This document shows, piece after piece, positions 1-6,132 of a DNA stretch of 7,889 bases. The notes below the pieces were generated by a model. The model searched no databases and was not told the DNA's origin. It saw only the letters and a list, made by a program, of their open reading frames with translations. Both the position numbers and the translations under genes were made by a program. Location: assembly GCA_020056205.1 (NCBI GenBank), contig JAGVIF010000581.1, positions 1 to 7,889 of the forward strand. Reading direction: 5' to 3'. The stretch comes from Lentisphaeria bacterium. GTDB lineage: Bacteria; Verrucomicrobiota; Lentisphaeria; Victivallales; GWF2-50-93. How positions within the stretch are numbered: position 1 is the first letter of the stretch; each line of letters opens with the position of its first letter.

Positions 1-71
1 AGAAACACTAAAAATTCCCTCTTGGATGCAAATATTGAAGAAGTCATTTTGCCTTTTTTTCAGAGGCTTGT

Positions 72-211
72 TCTGTGGTTATCAAGAGCAGGACAGGCTC
101 CTTGCCTGTATGTTTTTAGATGTAGCATAAGTCTCTGGCTTGTGATTTGGACGATTCAAGAATAAATAGAACCCAAAAATTTTGAATTCCACAATCTGTG
201 GTACATCAAGA
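72..211. repeat. Decayed direct repeat pair (72-87 and 195-211)
   Basis: TCTGTGGT at 72-79 followed by TATCAAGA (80-87) recurs at 195-202 followed by ACATCAAGA (203-211), with one base inserted and one changed. No coding frame is seen around either copy. The second copy overlaps a small perfect hairpin (CCACA 189-193, TGTGG 197-201). The pair looks like relics of a repeated noncoding element. Confidence 0.45.
93..117 (+). terminator. Possible rho-independent terminator
   Basis: A 6-bp perfect stem (ACAGGC 93-98, GCCTGT 104-109) with a 5-base loop is followed, after AT-G, by five Ts (113-117). It could end a plus-strand gene lying before the window. The T run is short and starts three bases after the stem, so the call is tentative. 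Confidence 0.3.
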
Positions 212-244
212 AAAAAAAAGATGCAAGCCGGAGGCTTACGCTAC
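122..244. repeat. Inverted pair of a GTAGC...GGCTTG element (122-145 and 221-244)
   Basis: Bases 122-145 and the reverse complement of 221-244 align without gaps at 18 of 24 positions; four of the six mismatches are transitions (A/G or C/T) and the other two sit at the last three bases. The copy at 221-244 carries its own small hairpin (AAGCC 225-229, GGCTT 233-237). It resembles short palindromic intergenic repeats that are multicopy in some bacterial genomes. Copy number cannot be judged from one window. Confidence 0.5.
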
Positions 245-284
245 TTTTTGTTTGCCACCCAATCATCCATGGGACGGTAGTGGC

Positions 285-326
285 TTAAAACCTGACCCTT
301 AAAACTTAAAACCTAAAACTTAAAAC
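285..326. repeat. TTAAAAC heptamer tandem repeat
   Basis: Four contiguous 7-base units lie at 299-305, 306-312, 313-319 (CTAAAAC) and 320-326. A fifth unit at 285-291 is separated from them by a degenerate unit, CTGACCC (292-298). The array is noncoding and lies about 130 bases before the ATG of the membrane protein gene. Confidence 0.8.
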
Positions 327-458
327 TGCCTCTTGACCGCGCGCCTACGCCGCGCTGCTCAAACGCAAAATGTAGGTTCATGGATTGACGCCTTGAAAAT
401 CGGCGAACTCGGGGTTAGCTTTAATGTCCACAAAAAATTGGAAATTCTGAATTCTCAT

Positions 459-1535
459 ATGACTGAAAAAAGAAACATAGAAAAGTATTTGGGCTACGGC
501 GCCGTGGTTCTTATCGGGCTTGGTTGTCTCGCCGTTCTAAAACCGTTCATATCGGCGCTGTTGTGGGCGGCAATCATTTGCTATACGACGTGGCCGATCT
601 TCCAATTTGTTAAACGATTCACGAAGGGAAGGAATGCCGTTTCCGCTGTCATTATGACATTTCTGGTGGCGCTTTTTTTCCTAATACCTTTGATTCTTCT
701 TGCCGTGGCGCTTGCGGAGAACATCTCGAAATTAGATGAAATAAAAATGGTTTTCAAGAACGAAATACTGCCGTCTATCCCCGCGTGGATTAAGAAAATT
801 CCTTTTGCAGGTCAGTTCCTTGCGGAAAAATGGGAAGATTCTTCACCGGACACCGGACTGATACTGGCATATCTTAAGGATTTCATCATAAGCACACATG
901 CCTGGTTCTTTAGGAGGATATTCGATATGGGCAGCGCTATCCTCCAGATAAGTCTAAGCGTTCTTGCGTGCTTCTTTTTTTACAAGGACGGCGAAATATT
1001 CGCGCGAATTCTGGATGAGACCGTTCACCGGATTGCCGGAACTTTCAGGCATCATGTCATAGAAACTGTTGACAATACTATAAGAGGAGTGGTATATGGG
1101 ATCGTAGGAACGGCGCTCTGGCAGGGCGTCGCCGCCGGATTTGGTTTTTGGCTTGCCGGTGTTCCGTCCGCGTTTCTGCTTGGCTTCATTACGTTCATTC
1201 TTTCTCCGATCCCGGCAGGCCCTCCTATTGTATGGATATCCGCATCGCTGTGGCTTTTCAACCATGGCCTGATAGGATGGGGAATTTTTATGATTTTGTG
1301 GGGCGCCATATCAGTGAGCTCCGTTGACAATGTGATAAGGACTTATCTGATAAGCAAAAACGCCAAGATTCCATTCATCCTTATCTTCCTTGGCGTAATC
1401 GGAGGAATCTTATATTTCGGATTCATCGGGATATTTCTTGGACCGGTTCTCCTCGCGATAGGCTATAATTTACTCAAGGAATTCTACGCAAAAAATAATT
1501 TTGCGTCTTCCGTGAACAAAAACATTGAAATATAG
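459..1535 (+). CDS. AI-2E/YdiK family membrane transporter
   Basis: This 358-residue polytopic inner-membrane protein belongs to the AI-2E exporter-like family (PF01594). It is closest in look to E. coli YdiK, whose substrate is not settled; other relatives export autoinducer-2 or act as Na+/H+ antiporters. Hydrophobic segments lie near residues 12-48, 60-86, 155-176, 206-232, 236-262, 266-288 and 303-336, with a soluble loop at about 87-150. The family signature is in the C-terminal third: SVDNVIR at 288-294, then IPFILIFLGVIGG (304-316) and a GIFLGPVLL helix (324-332). The frame stays open back to a TTG at 333, but those 42 codons look noncoding and precede the natural N-terminus, so the ATG at 459 is chosen. 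It lacks a good Shine-Dalgarno (GGA is 16 bases away). The gene converges on the glycosidase gene across 23 bp, with no hairpin terminator between them. Family certain, substrate unknown. Confidence 0.9.
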   Translation: MTEKRNIEKYLGYGAVVLIGLGCLAVLKPFISALLWAAIICYTTWPIFQFVKRFTKGRNAVSAVIMTFLVALFFLIPLILLAVALAENISKLDEIKMVFKNEILPSIPAWIKKIPFAGQFLAEKWEDSSPDTGLILAYLKDFIISTHAWFFRRIFDMGSAILQISLSVLACFFFYKDGEIFARILDETVHRIAGTFRHHVIETVDNTIRGVVYGIVGTALWQGVAAGFGFWLAGVPSAFLLGFITFILSPIPAGPPIVWISASLWLFNHGLIGWGIFMILWGAISVSSVDNVIRTYLISKNAKIPFILIFLGVIGGILYFGFIGIFLGPVLLAIGYNLLKEFYAKNNFASSVNKNIEI

Positions 1536-1558
1536 GCAAATAGGGTTCACTGAAAAAT

Positions 1559-2920
1559 TCAAAAAATATTACATAAGCAACTGATCGACAGCGCCGTCAT
1601 CGGCGGCATATCGAGTTCAATCTCGCCATTTTTCACCGGCAGACGCCGCTTGCGGCCGAGGCCTTTTGTATCGAGATTTCGCAGGCTCAGCTGTTTGCAA
1701 TTCTTCCAGTTGGAAGGGAGTTTCCATTTTCTCTTCGCGCCGTTCCTGCTCCATGCGATGATCTCTCCTTTGCGCCAAAGCGCGGGGATGAAGAGATCGT
1801 GTCCGTCGACAAGAAGATTCCCTTTCTGCCGGATGCTGTGATGACGATCAGAGACACGGACGGAACTGACAATGCCGCCCTCGAAATGGACAGAATACTC
1901 ATCGGCGGTCTGACGCAGTTCCAGCGCCTGATGCCGGTTGAGGAAATACCATGGCAGCGTCTTCTCGCAAAATGGTTGTGTCATGGACTCCACGCAATGG
2001 GATTTGTCGTCGGAATGAACATATAAGTCACAGGAGCAACTTCTGCCCCATGCTTCTTCATACCTAGTTCCTGCTTCAGGTACGAAGCAGGCGCCGGCCC
2101 ACGCGGGAAGTTTGTGAACTTGTCCCGTGCGCATGTTCCATCCTTCGTGTCCGCCGCAGAGCAGGGACGGTGAATAGCGCAGACGGCTCTGCTCGTCGAG
2201 GTTCAGCGCCCAGACCATCGGCACATAGCCGACAAGCTCATGATAGCTGAGATACTCGTTCGTCACGTCAACGCCCTTAGAGTCCCAGTAGCGGTAGATA
2301 TTTTTCGCTGTCTCAATCTCCATCTCCACGCTGACCCCGTGATATCCGCTCGGATGCGGACGGAACGCGTCAATGTGCACTGTTCCCGCATCCGCCAGCG
2401 GCAGATATTCGAGAAGGCGATCGATCCGTTTCCTGCCAAGTCCGCATTCCCACTCGCGAGTCTTTGATATCCAATAGCACAGCTCCCCGTCCCAGATGTC
2501 GCCCTTCCTGAGAGCGCCGTCCTGGTTTTTGATTATCAGATCCTTCTTCACATACTCTTTCCAGAGCGGACTGTTCATATAGGCGTCATCCATATTGATA
2601 TGGACGCTCACGATGGCGTTGAACTTCTTTGCGGCCTCAATAAGCCAGAGCAAGCTTTCACGGGCGTCCTTGTCGCAATTCCGCTTGATCTTCCTGTTGG
2701 CCTCAAACCATGCCGGATATTTCGAGTCATGCCCCTCATACTGCCAACCGGCGAGATAGACGATCTGCTTCAGTCCGCGCGTCAGCTCATGCATCCCTTT
2801 GATGATGCCGAGAGACTCCTCTGCGGTGGCATATGGTTTTGGAGAGCTTTTCCTCGACATGAAAATCTTGTACGCCATCAACTGGTGGTATTGGTGCCGG
2901 GGTTTGATAACAGGTTTCAT
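1559..2920 (-). CDS. GH101-like (endo-alpha-N-acetylgalactosaminidase family) glycoside hydrolase
   Basis: This is a putative retaining glycosidase with a TIM-barrel core and a C-terminal beta-sandwich. Numbered from the ATG at 2956 (465 aa), strand-like motifs appear in order: IVYLAGWQYEGHDSKYP (65-81), VSVHINMDD (116-124), TVHIDAFRP (192-200) and GVDVTNEY (228-235). D196 would be the nucleophile and E234 the acid/base; their 38-residue spacing is near the roughly 30 known for GH101/GH129. Residues about 345-465 look like a beta domain. Characterised GH101 enzymes are secreted and exceed 1000 residues, releasing the core-1 disaccharide from mucin O-glycans. This protein is short, has no signal peptide, and its substrate is unknown. 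Only the ATG at 2920 has a Shine-Dalgarno-like AAAGGA upstream (12-base spacing); the ATG at 2956 has none. Three 60-base lines counted in the gene are 57-65% GC, against 37-48% in three ptsI lines, so it may be acquired. GH101/GH129-clan membership is inferred by eye. Confidence 0.7.
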   Translation of the reverse strand: MKPVIKPRHQYHQLMAYKIFMSRKSSPKPYATAEESLGIIKGMHELTRGLKQIVYLAGWQYEGHDSKYPAWFEANRKIKRNCDKDARESLLWLIEAAKKFNAIVSVHINMDDAYMNSPLWKEYVKKDLIIKNQDGALRKGDIWDGELCYWISKTREWECGLGRKRIDRLLEYLPLADAGTVHIDAFRPHPSGYHGVSVEMEIETAKNIYRYWDSKGVDVTNEYLSYHELVGYVPMVWALNLDEQSRLRYSPSLLCGGHEGWNMRTGQVHKLPAWAGACFVPEAGTRYEEAWGRSCSCDLYVHSDDKSHCVESMTQPFCEKTLPWYFLNRHQALELRQTADEYSVHFEGGIVSSVRVSDRHHSIRQKGNLLVDGHDLFIPALWRKGEIIAWSRNGAKRKWKLPSNWKNCKQLSLRNLDTKGLGRKRRLPVKNGEIELDMPPMTALSISCLCNIF

Positions 2921-2959
2921 ATAGCTAATCTTTCCTTTCTTCAGATTTACCTCCATTTT

Positions 2960-2995
2960 ACGCCGCAGGCGTGGAGGGCCACGCTTGCCGTGGCC
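2960..2995. repeat. REP-like double palindrome
   Basis: Two hairpins stand side by side just before the glycosidase gene. The first has ACGCC (2960-2964) pairing with GGCGT (2968-2972) around a 3-base loop. The second has a 7-bp perfect stem, GGCCACG (2977-2983) with CGTGGCC (2989-2995), around a 5-base loop. Paired GC-rich palindromes with a short linker are typical of REP-type intergenic repeats. No T run follows on either strand, so they are not obvious intrinsic terminators. Confidence 0.5.
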
Positions 2996-2997
2996 GG

Positions 2998-3054
2998 TTA
3001 TTTCACAGTTGCTGCAAAGCGGTGTTCGGCAGTCTGTGTTTTTGCTTTTCGCAC
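2998..3054 (-). other. Tiny ORF with a near-perfect ribosome binding site (leader peptide or gene remnant)
   Basis: A GTG at 3054-3052 opens an 18-codon frame ending in TAA at 3000-2998. Directly before it, read on the minus strand, is AAAGAGGTGATC (3066-3055), the strongest Shine-Dalgarno match noticed in the window. The peptide (MRKAKTQTAEHRFAATVK) has no recognisable motif. It lies upstream of the glycosidase gene, in a different frame, with the palindromes between them. It could be a leader peptide, the stump of a deleted gene, or chance. Confidence 0.25.
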
Positions 3055-3089
3055 GATCACCTCTTTAAGTTAAATTCAGGTATATACGG

Positions 3090-3113
3090 TTTTACAGTAT
3101 TACAGTTTTACGG
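3090..3113. repeat. Octamer tandem repeat overlapping a gene end
   Basis: Three tandem 8-base units lie at 3090-3097 (TTTTACAG), 3098-3105 (TATTACAG) and 3106-3113 (TTTTACGG). On the minus strand they run through the last codons and the TAA (3102-3100) of the four-helix-bundle gene. The repeat therefore supplies the last residues and the stop. Confidence 0.65.
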
Positions 3114-3414
3114 CTTTATTTTGTGAATCAAAGGAGTCCCCGAATGATTGGAGCATTTTTGATATTGACTTGGCTTCCTTTATGAACTCATCCGCCTTCT
3201 CAAATCCAATAATTCCAACTTCCGACGCAATATAAAGCTGTGTCCTTAATTCGGCGGCGGAACCGCTGGCAATCGAAAGAAATCTCTTATAATCAGCCTT
3301 ACTGTTTCTTTCGCTTCCCTCCGCAATATTTGAAGGGATGGAAATCGCCGATCTCAAGATATGTTCCTTAAGGCTAAAATCTTTGCAACTCTTCAATTCC
3401 TTGTAAAGATTCAC
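3100..3414 (-). CDS. Four-helix-bundle protein (23S rRNA intervening-sequence family), 5' end lost
   Basis: This is a small helical protein of the TIGR02436/PF05635 family, first known from intervening sequences in 23S rRNA genes and now found scattered as stand-alone genes; its cellular role is unknown. The hallmark SAISIPSNIAEGSERNS is at residues 23-39 (numbered from the GTG), followed by YKRFLSIASGSAAELRTQL (42-60). From the GTG at 3414 the product is 104 aa, shorter than the usual 115-125. The frame continues upstream for 12 codons (3415-3450), reading RIAVWKKACRLS, which fits the family's conserved N-terminal LxVWxKA helix. It then meets the TAG stop of the dCMP deaminase gene (3453-3451) in the same frame. 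So the family's N-terminal helix is present but has no ATG, GTG or TTG in front of it. The GTG has no good Shine-Dalgarno. The gene may be truncated, start at a rare codon, or be translated by restart after the deaminase. Confidence 0.8.
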   Translation of the reverse strand: MNLYKELKSCKDFSLKEHILRSAISIPSNIAEGSERNSKADYKRFLSIASGSAAELRTQLYIASEVGIIGFEKADEFIKEAKSISKMLQSFGDSFDSQNKAVKL

Positions 3415-3441
3415 GCTAAGCCTGCACGCTTTCTTCCATAC

Positions 3442-3455
3442 CGCTATACGCTATG
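3442..3455. repeat. CGCTAT(A/G) heptamer pair across a stop codon
   Basis: CGCTATA (3442-3448) is followed directly by CGCTATG (3449-3455). The minus-strand TAG of the dCMP deaminase gene (3453-3451) lies within the second unit. The pair sits at the junction where the four-helix-bundle gene lacks its start. Two units could be chance, but this is the third 7-8 bp tandem motif in the window. Confidence 0.4.
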
Positions 3456-3897
3456 AAATTTGTCTGACTTTGATCCCGACGCAGTTGAAGAGTTTCGATG
3501 TAAGTTCTTCCATGTGGTAGTTTTTTCTGTAGATAACTTCTTTTATGCCGGCGTTTATTATCATTTTAGCGCACAACAGGCATGGACTATATGTGGAATA
3601 TATGCTTGCGTCTTTGACTGATATTCCGTGGTATGCGGCCTGGACTATGGCGTTTTCCTCGCCGTGGCTACAGATGCACTCGGTGAGTTTCTCGCCCGAT
3701 GGCGTATCGGATGCGCACCTTGGGCATCCGCCGTCATCGCAGTTTTTTACGCCTCTCGGGGTTCCGTTGTAGCCTGTTGAGATTATGCGTTTGTCTTTGA
3801 CAATTATAGAGGCGACATGCCTCCTTGAACAATTGCTTCTTGTGGCCGCCACTTCGGCAATGTTCATAAAATATTCATCCCAGTCGGGGCGCTTCAT
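3451..3897 (-). CDS. comEB: dCMP deaminase (ComEB type)
   Basis: This is a cytoplasmic zinc enzyme that deaminates dCMP to dUMP, the substrate of thymidylate synthase. From the ATG at 3897 it has 148 residues, normal for the family. The catalytic HxE motif is HGEENAI (H78, E80) and the second zinc motif is SPCLLC (C106, C109), giving the His-Cys-Cys site of the cytidine/deoxycytidylate deaminase fold. An insert with C53, C58, C61, C75 and C77 probably binds a structural zinc, as in other ComEB-type enzymes. The start MKRPDWDEYF matches the family's normal N-terminus. The open frame reaches an upstream ATG at 3921 and a TTG at 3933 that overlaps the ptsI stop, so a 4-16 residue longer form is possible. 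No strong Shine-Dalgarno is seen; AAGA lies before the ATG at 3897. The gene lies 32 bp after ptsI and is probably cotranscribed with it. ComEB names the B. subtilis homologue; a role in DNA uptake is not implied. Confidence 0.94.
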   Translation of the reverse strand: MKRPDWDEYFMNIAEVAATRSNCSRRHVASIIVKDKRIISTGYNGTPRGVKNCDDGGCPRCASDTPSGEKLTECICSHGEENAIVQAAYHGISVKDASIYSTYSPCLLCAKMIINAGIKEVIYRKNYHMEELTSKLFNCVGIKVRQIS

Positions 3898-3929
3898 TTT
3901 TTTTCTTAAAGTGTTTTTCATCAATGGGT

Positions 3930-5717
3930 TCAAGTTTCGACCGAAAATATCTCCGGCGCAACCTTGCCGATCAGGTCTTTGGCCAATTGAATGGAGTCGT
4001 CCGATTTTTTGAAAGACAACGCTTTTCTTGAAAGTTCCTCAATCTCGCGAAGTTTGATGCGTCTTATAAGCCTCCTTATCGGCCCGATTGCAGACGGTGT
4101 CATGCTAAGTTCGTTGACGCCGAGCCCTATAAGCAGGATTGCGTAGGCGGGATCGCCGGCCATTTCGCCGCAAACGCTTACCCATACGCCGTTTTGTTTT
4201 GCGGCGGTGACTACATTGTTTATGAGTTTTAGTATTGAGGGGTGGCCCGGCTGATAAAGCCCGGCAACTTTTTTGTTGGTGCGGTCAACCGCCAGAGTGT
4301 ATTGGGTCAGATCGTTTGTTCCGATGCTGAAAAAGTCAACTTTTTTTGCAAGGTGTTCCGCGATGAGAGCGGCGGACGGCGTTTCAATCATTATTCCTTT
4401 TTGGATTTTTTCATCAAAAGGGAGGTTTTCTCTTTTTAGTTCCTCTTTCGCATCTTGCATGAGTTTTTCTATTGCCTCGACTTCCTCGAAAACGGTGATC
4501 ATCGGAAACATTATTTTGACATTTCCGAACGCGCCCGCGCGGAGTATTGCTCTTATCTGCGACTTCATTATTTCTTTGTGTTCAAGGAAGATGCGTGTCG
4601 CCCGCCATCCGAGGAATGGGTTTGGCTCGGGAGTTGTTTTAAAGTACTCGGTTAATTTGTCTCCGCCTATGTCGAAGGTTCTTATTACAACCGGCTGCCC
4701 CTTCATATCGGACGCGATTTTAGAATAAATTTCAAACTGTTCTCCCTCCGAGGGAATTGCGGGATATTCCGAACTAAAAACGAGGTATTCGGTTCTCATC
4801 AGGCCGATGCCGGCGGCTCCGTACTTCAACGCCGATTCACACTCATCCGGGTACTCGATGTTTGCCGCAAGCTGTATCCTGAATCCATCTATCGTTTCGG
4901 GCCTTAGCCTGGTTTCTGTGAGCAATTCCGACTGAAATTTTTCGTTGCGCGTCTCTTTTTCCGCATATATATGCAGAGTGTTTTGGCTCGGGTGGAGTAT
5001 CAACGTGCCGATGTAGCCGTCAACAACAACTATGTCGTCATCGCGGATCGTTTCAACAGGGTTTCCTTCTATGCCGACAACGGCCGGAATGCCCAGAGAG
5101 CGCGACATGATTGCGGTATGGGATGTTTTCGCCCCGGTTTCTGTTACTATGGCGAGAATTTTTTCCCGGTCGAGCTCGGCTATGTCGGTGGGGGCAAGTT
5201 CATCGGCGACAATTATCTTTTGTCCGGTAAAGTTTTCGAATATTTCGCTGCCTTTATCTCCTTCCGCAAAATTACGCAAGACCCTTTCGGCGATGTCTTT
5301 TATGTCAGCGGCTCTCTCTCTGAAATAACTGTCCGGCATACTGCTTATGGCGCTGACATATCGTTTTATGGTTTGGTTGAATACGAAGTCAATGTTTTTT
5401 TTATCAGCCCTGACTTGTTTTTCTATTTCATCAATCAGCGCCTTGTCGCTGAGGATGAGCATGTGGGCGTCGAAGATTTTTGAATCTTTTTCGCCGATGG
5501 CATTTTTGAGTTTATTCTGTAATTCAAGGATATCGCTTTTTGTTTTTTCAATGGCGGCGCTGAATTTTTGTATTTCCGTCTCCGTTTCGCCCGCTGAAAT
5601 ATTCCGCTCCTCAATAATTGTTTTAGCTTTTGATATGACGATAGCCGGTCCTATTGATACTCCACCCGACGCGGCTATCCCCTTGAAGACGATTTCTTTT
5701 TGAATTTCTTTTGTCAT
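3930..5717 (-). CDS. ptsI: Phosphoenolpyruvate-protein phosphotransferase (PTS enzyme I)
   Basis: This cytoplasmic enzyme takes phosphate from PEP onto a histidine and passes it to HPr, starting the PTS phosphorelay. It is 595 aa, full length for the family. The N-terminal half holds the HPr-binding helical domain and the phosphohistidine motif GAKTSHTAIMSRSLGIPAVV (195-214, active His200). The C-terminal PEP-binding barrel has VIRTFDIGGDK (344-354, Arg346), NPFLGWRATRI (366-376), FFSIGTNDLTQYTLAVDRTN (462-481) and CGEMAGDP (516-523, catalytic Cys516). No essential residue is missing. It reads as the standard carbohydrate enzyme I rather than PtsP, because there is no N-terminal GAF domain. 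The ATG at 5717 follows a weak AAGATAG and lies 34 bp after the ptsH stop; a hairpin spans this gap. No EII gene is in view, so its partners (sugar EIIs or a regulatory chain) are unknown. Confidence 0.97.
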   Translation of the reverse strand: MTKEIQKEIVFKGIAASGGVSIGPAIVISKAKTIIEERNISAGETETEIQKFSAAIEKTKSDILELQNKLKNAIGEKDSKIFDAHMLILSDKALIDEIEKQVRADKKNIDFVFNQTIKRYVSAISSMPDSYFRERAADIKDIAERVLRNFAEGDKGSEIFENFTGQKIIVADELAPTDIAELDREKILAIVTETGAKTSHTAIMSRSLGIPAVVGIEGNPVETIRDDDIVVVDGYIGTLILHPSQNTLHIYAEKETRNEKFQSELLTETRLRPETIDGFRIQLAANIEYPDECESALKYGAAGIGLMRTEYLVFSSEYPAIPSEGEQFEIYSKIASDMKGQPVVIRTFDIGGDKLTEYFKTTPEPNPFLGWRATRIFLEHKEIMKSQIRAILRAGAFGNVKIMFPMITVFEEVEAIEKLMQDAKEELKRENLPFDEKIQKGIMIETPSAALIAEHLAKKVDFFSIGTNDLTQYTLAVDRTNKKVAGLYQPGHPSILKLINNVVTAAKQNGVWVSVCGEMAGDPAYAILLIGLGVNELSMTPSAIGPIRRLIRRIKLREIEELSRKALSFKKSDDSIQLAKDLIGKVAPEIFSVET

Positions 5718-5722
5718 CTATC

Positions 5723-5755
5723 TTGACGCGGTTTTTTTTGAGGGGAGGGCGTCAA
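5723..5755 (-). promoter_or_regulatory. Hairpin between ptsH and ptsI
   Basis: TTGACGC (5723-5729) and GCGTCAA (5749-5755) form a 7-bp perfect inverted repeat around a 19-base loop. In the minus-strand transcript the stem covers the ptsH stop codon, and its end lies five bases before the ptsI ATG. The loop holds a run of eight As flanked by pyrimidines. No U run follows, so it is not an intrinsic terminator. It could stabilise the ptsH message or tune ptsI translation. Confidence 0.35.
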
Positions 5756-6033
5756 TCTTCCTGAAATTTTGAATTCACCAGATTAACAAGGGCGAGAAAG
5801 GCCGTTTCGGCGTCTTCTCCCGAGACTGTTACTTTTATTTTAGTTCCGTATCCGGCGGCGAGCATCAGCAGTCCCATGAGGCTTTTTCCGTTCACAATTT
5901 CGCCGTCTTTTTCAACGACGATTTCTGAACAGTAGACGGACGATATTTGGACGAAAAGAGAGGCCGGCCTCGCATGGAGTCCGAGCGAATTTTTAATTTC
6001 CAGTTCCGCCGAATATGTTTTTTCTTTTACCAT
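5752..6033 (-). CDS. ptsH: Phosphocarrier protein HPr
   Basis: HPr is a small cytoplasmic carrier that receives phosphate from enzyme I and passes it to sugar-specific EII proteins or regulators. The 93-residue product has the active-site motif NSLGLHARPAS (15-25) with phosphorylatable His20. The second motif, NGKSLMGLLMLAAG (48-61), has Ser51, which sits 31 residues after the histidine exactly as Ser46 follows His15 in Bacillus HPr. This makes it a possible substrate of HPr kinase/phosphorylase; no hprK gene is in the window. The ATG at 6033 is the only reasonable start. AAAAGG lies just two bases before it, closer than usual. It is the first gene of the minus-strand cluster, followed by ptsI after 34 bp, the classic order. 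Confidence 0.97.
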   Translation of the reverse strand: MVKEKTYSAELEIKNSLGLHARPASLFVQISSVYCSEIVVEKDGEIVNGKSLMGLLMLAAGYGTKIKVTVSGEDAETAFLALVNLVNSKFQED

Positions 6034-6049
6034 CGCCTTTTAAAGAAAA

Positions 6050-6081
6050 TGCGAAATTCGCAATTCCGCGGGTTTGCAATT
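6050..6081. promoter_or_regulatory. Operator-like palindrome and direct repeat upstream of ptsH
   Basis: A 13-bp perfect palindrome, TGCGAAATTCGCA (6050-6062), lies 16 bases before the ptsH start. A direct repeat overlaps it: TTCGCAATT (6057-6065) and TTTGCAATT (6073-6081), 16 bases apart. Such symmetry in a 103-bp divergent promoter region fits binding of a dimeric regulator. No clear promoter for ptsH was found, so its position relative to the start of transcription is unknown. Confidence 0.3.
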
Positions 6082-6103
6082 AGAGAAATAAAGGGCTTAA
6101 ATA

Positions 6104-6132
6104 TTGACATTTTATCAGAAAAATCAAATTAT
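6104..6132 (+). promoter_or_regulatory. Sigma-70-type promoter for the DA1-like gene, probably leaderless
   Basis: A perfect -35 box, TTGACA (6104-6109), is followed after 17 bp by AATTAT (6127-6132), four of six matches to the -10 consensus. The chosen ATG at 6137 lies only four bases further on, about where transcription would start. No Shine-Dalgarno precedes that ATG. Together these suggest a leaderless message. The upstream frame that would begin at the TTG inside the -35 box is therefore not coding. Confidence 0.45.

Noticed and set aside
245..273. 3' end of a minus-strand gene ending ...MDDWVANKK at the TAG at 245-247
   Set aside because: The frame closes upstream within the TTAAAAC repeat after about 20 codons and shows no recognisable domain, so only a remnant is possible.
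285..326. CRISPR array or telomere-like sequence
   Set aside because: The units are 7 bp and directly abutting, with no spacers and no cas genes nearby. Nothing else suggests a replicon end.
333..458. N-terminal extension of the AI-2E family protein from a TTG at 333
   Set aside because: The 42 extra residues are polar, unlike the family's N-terminus, and the stretch directly follows the heptamer repeat. The ATG at 459 gives the normal length.
2600..3073. 157-codon plus-strand frame opposite the glycosidase start
   Set aside because: It is antisense to the N-terminal part of the glycosidase and shows no family motif; long antisense frames are common in GC-rich genes.
4971..5483. 170-codon open frame on the plus strand opposite ptsI
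   Set aside because: It lies wholly antisense to a gene with every enzyme I motif, and its translation has no recognisable domain.
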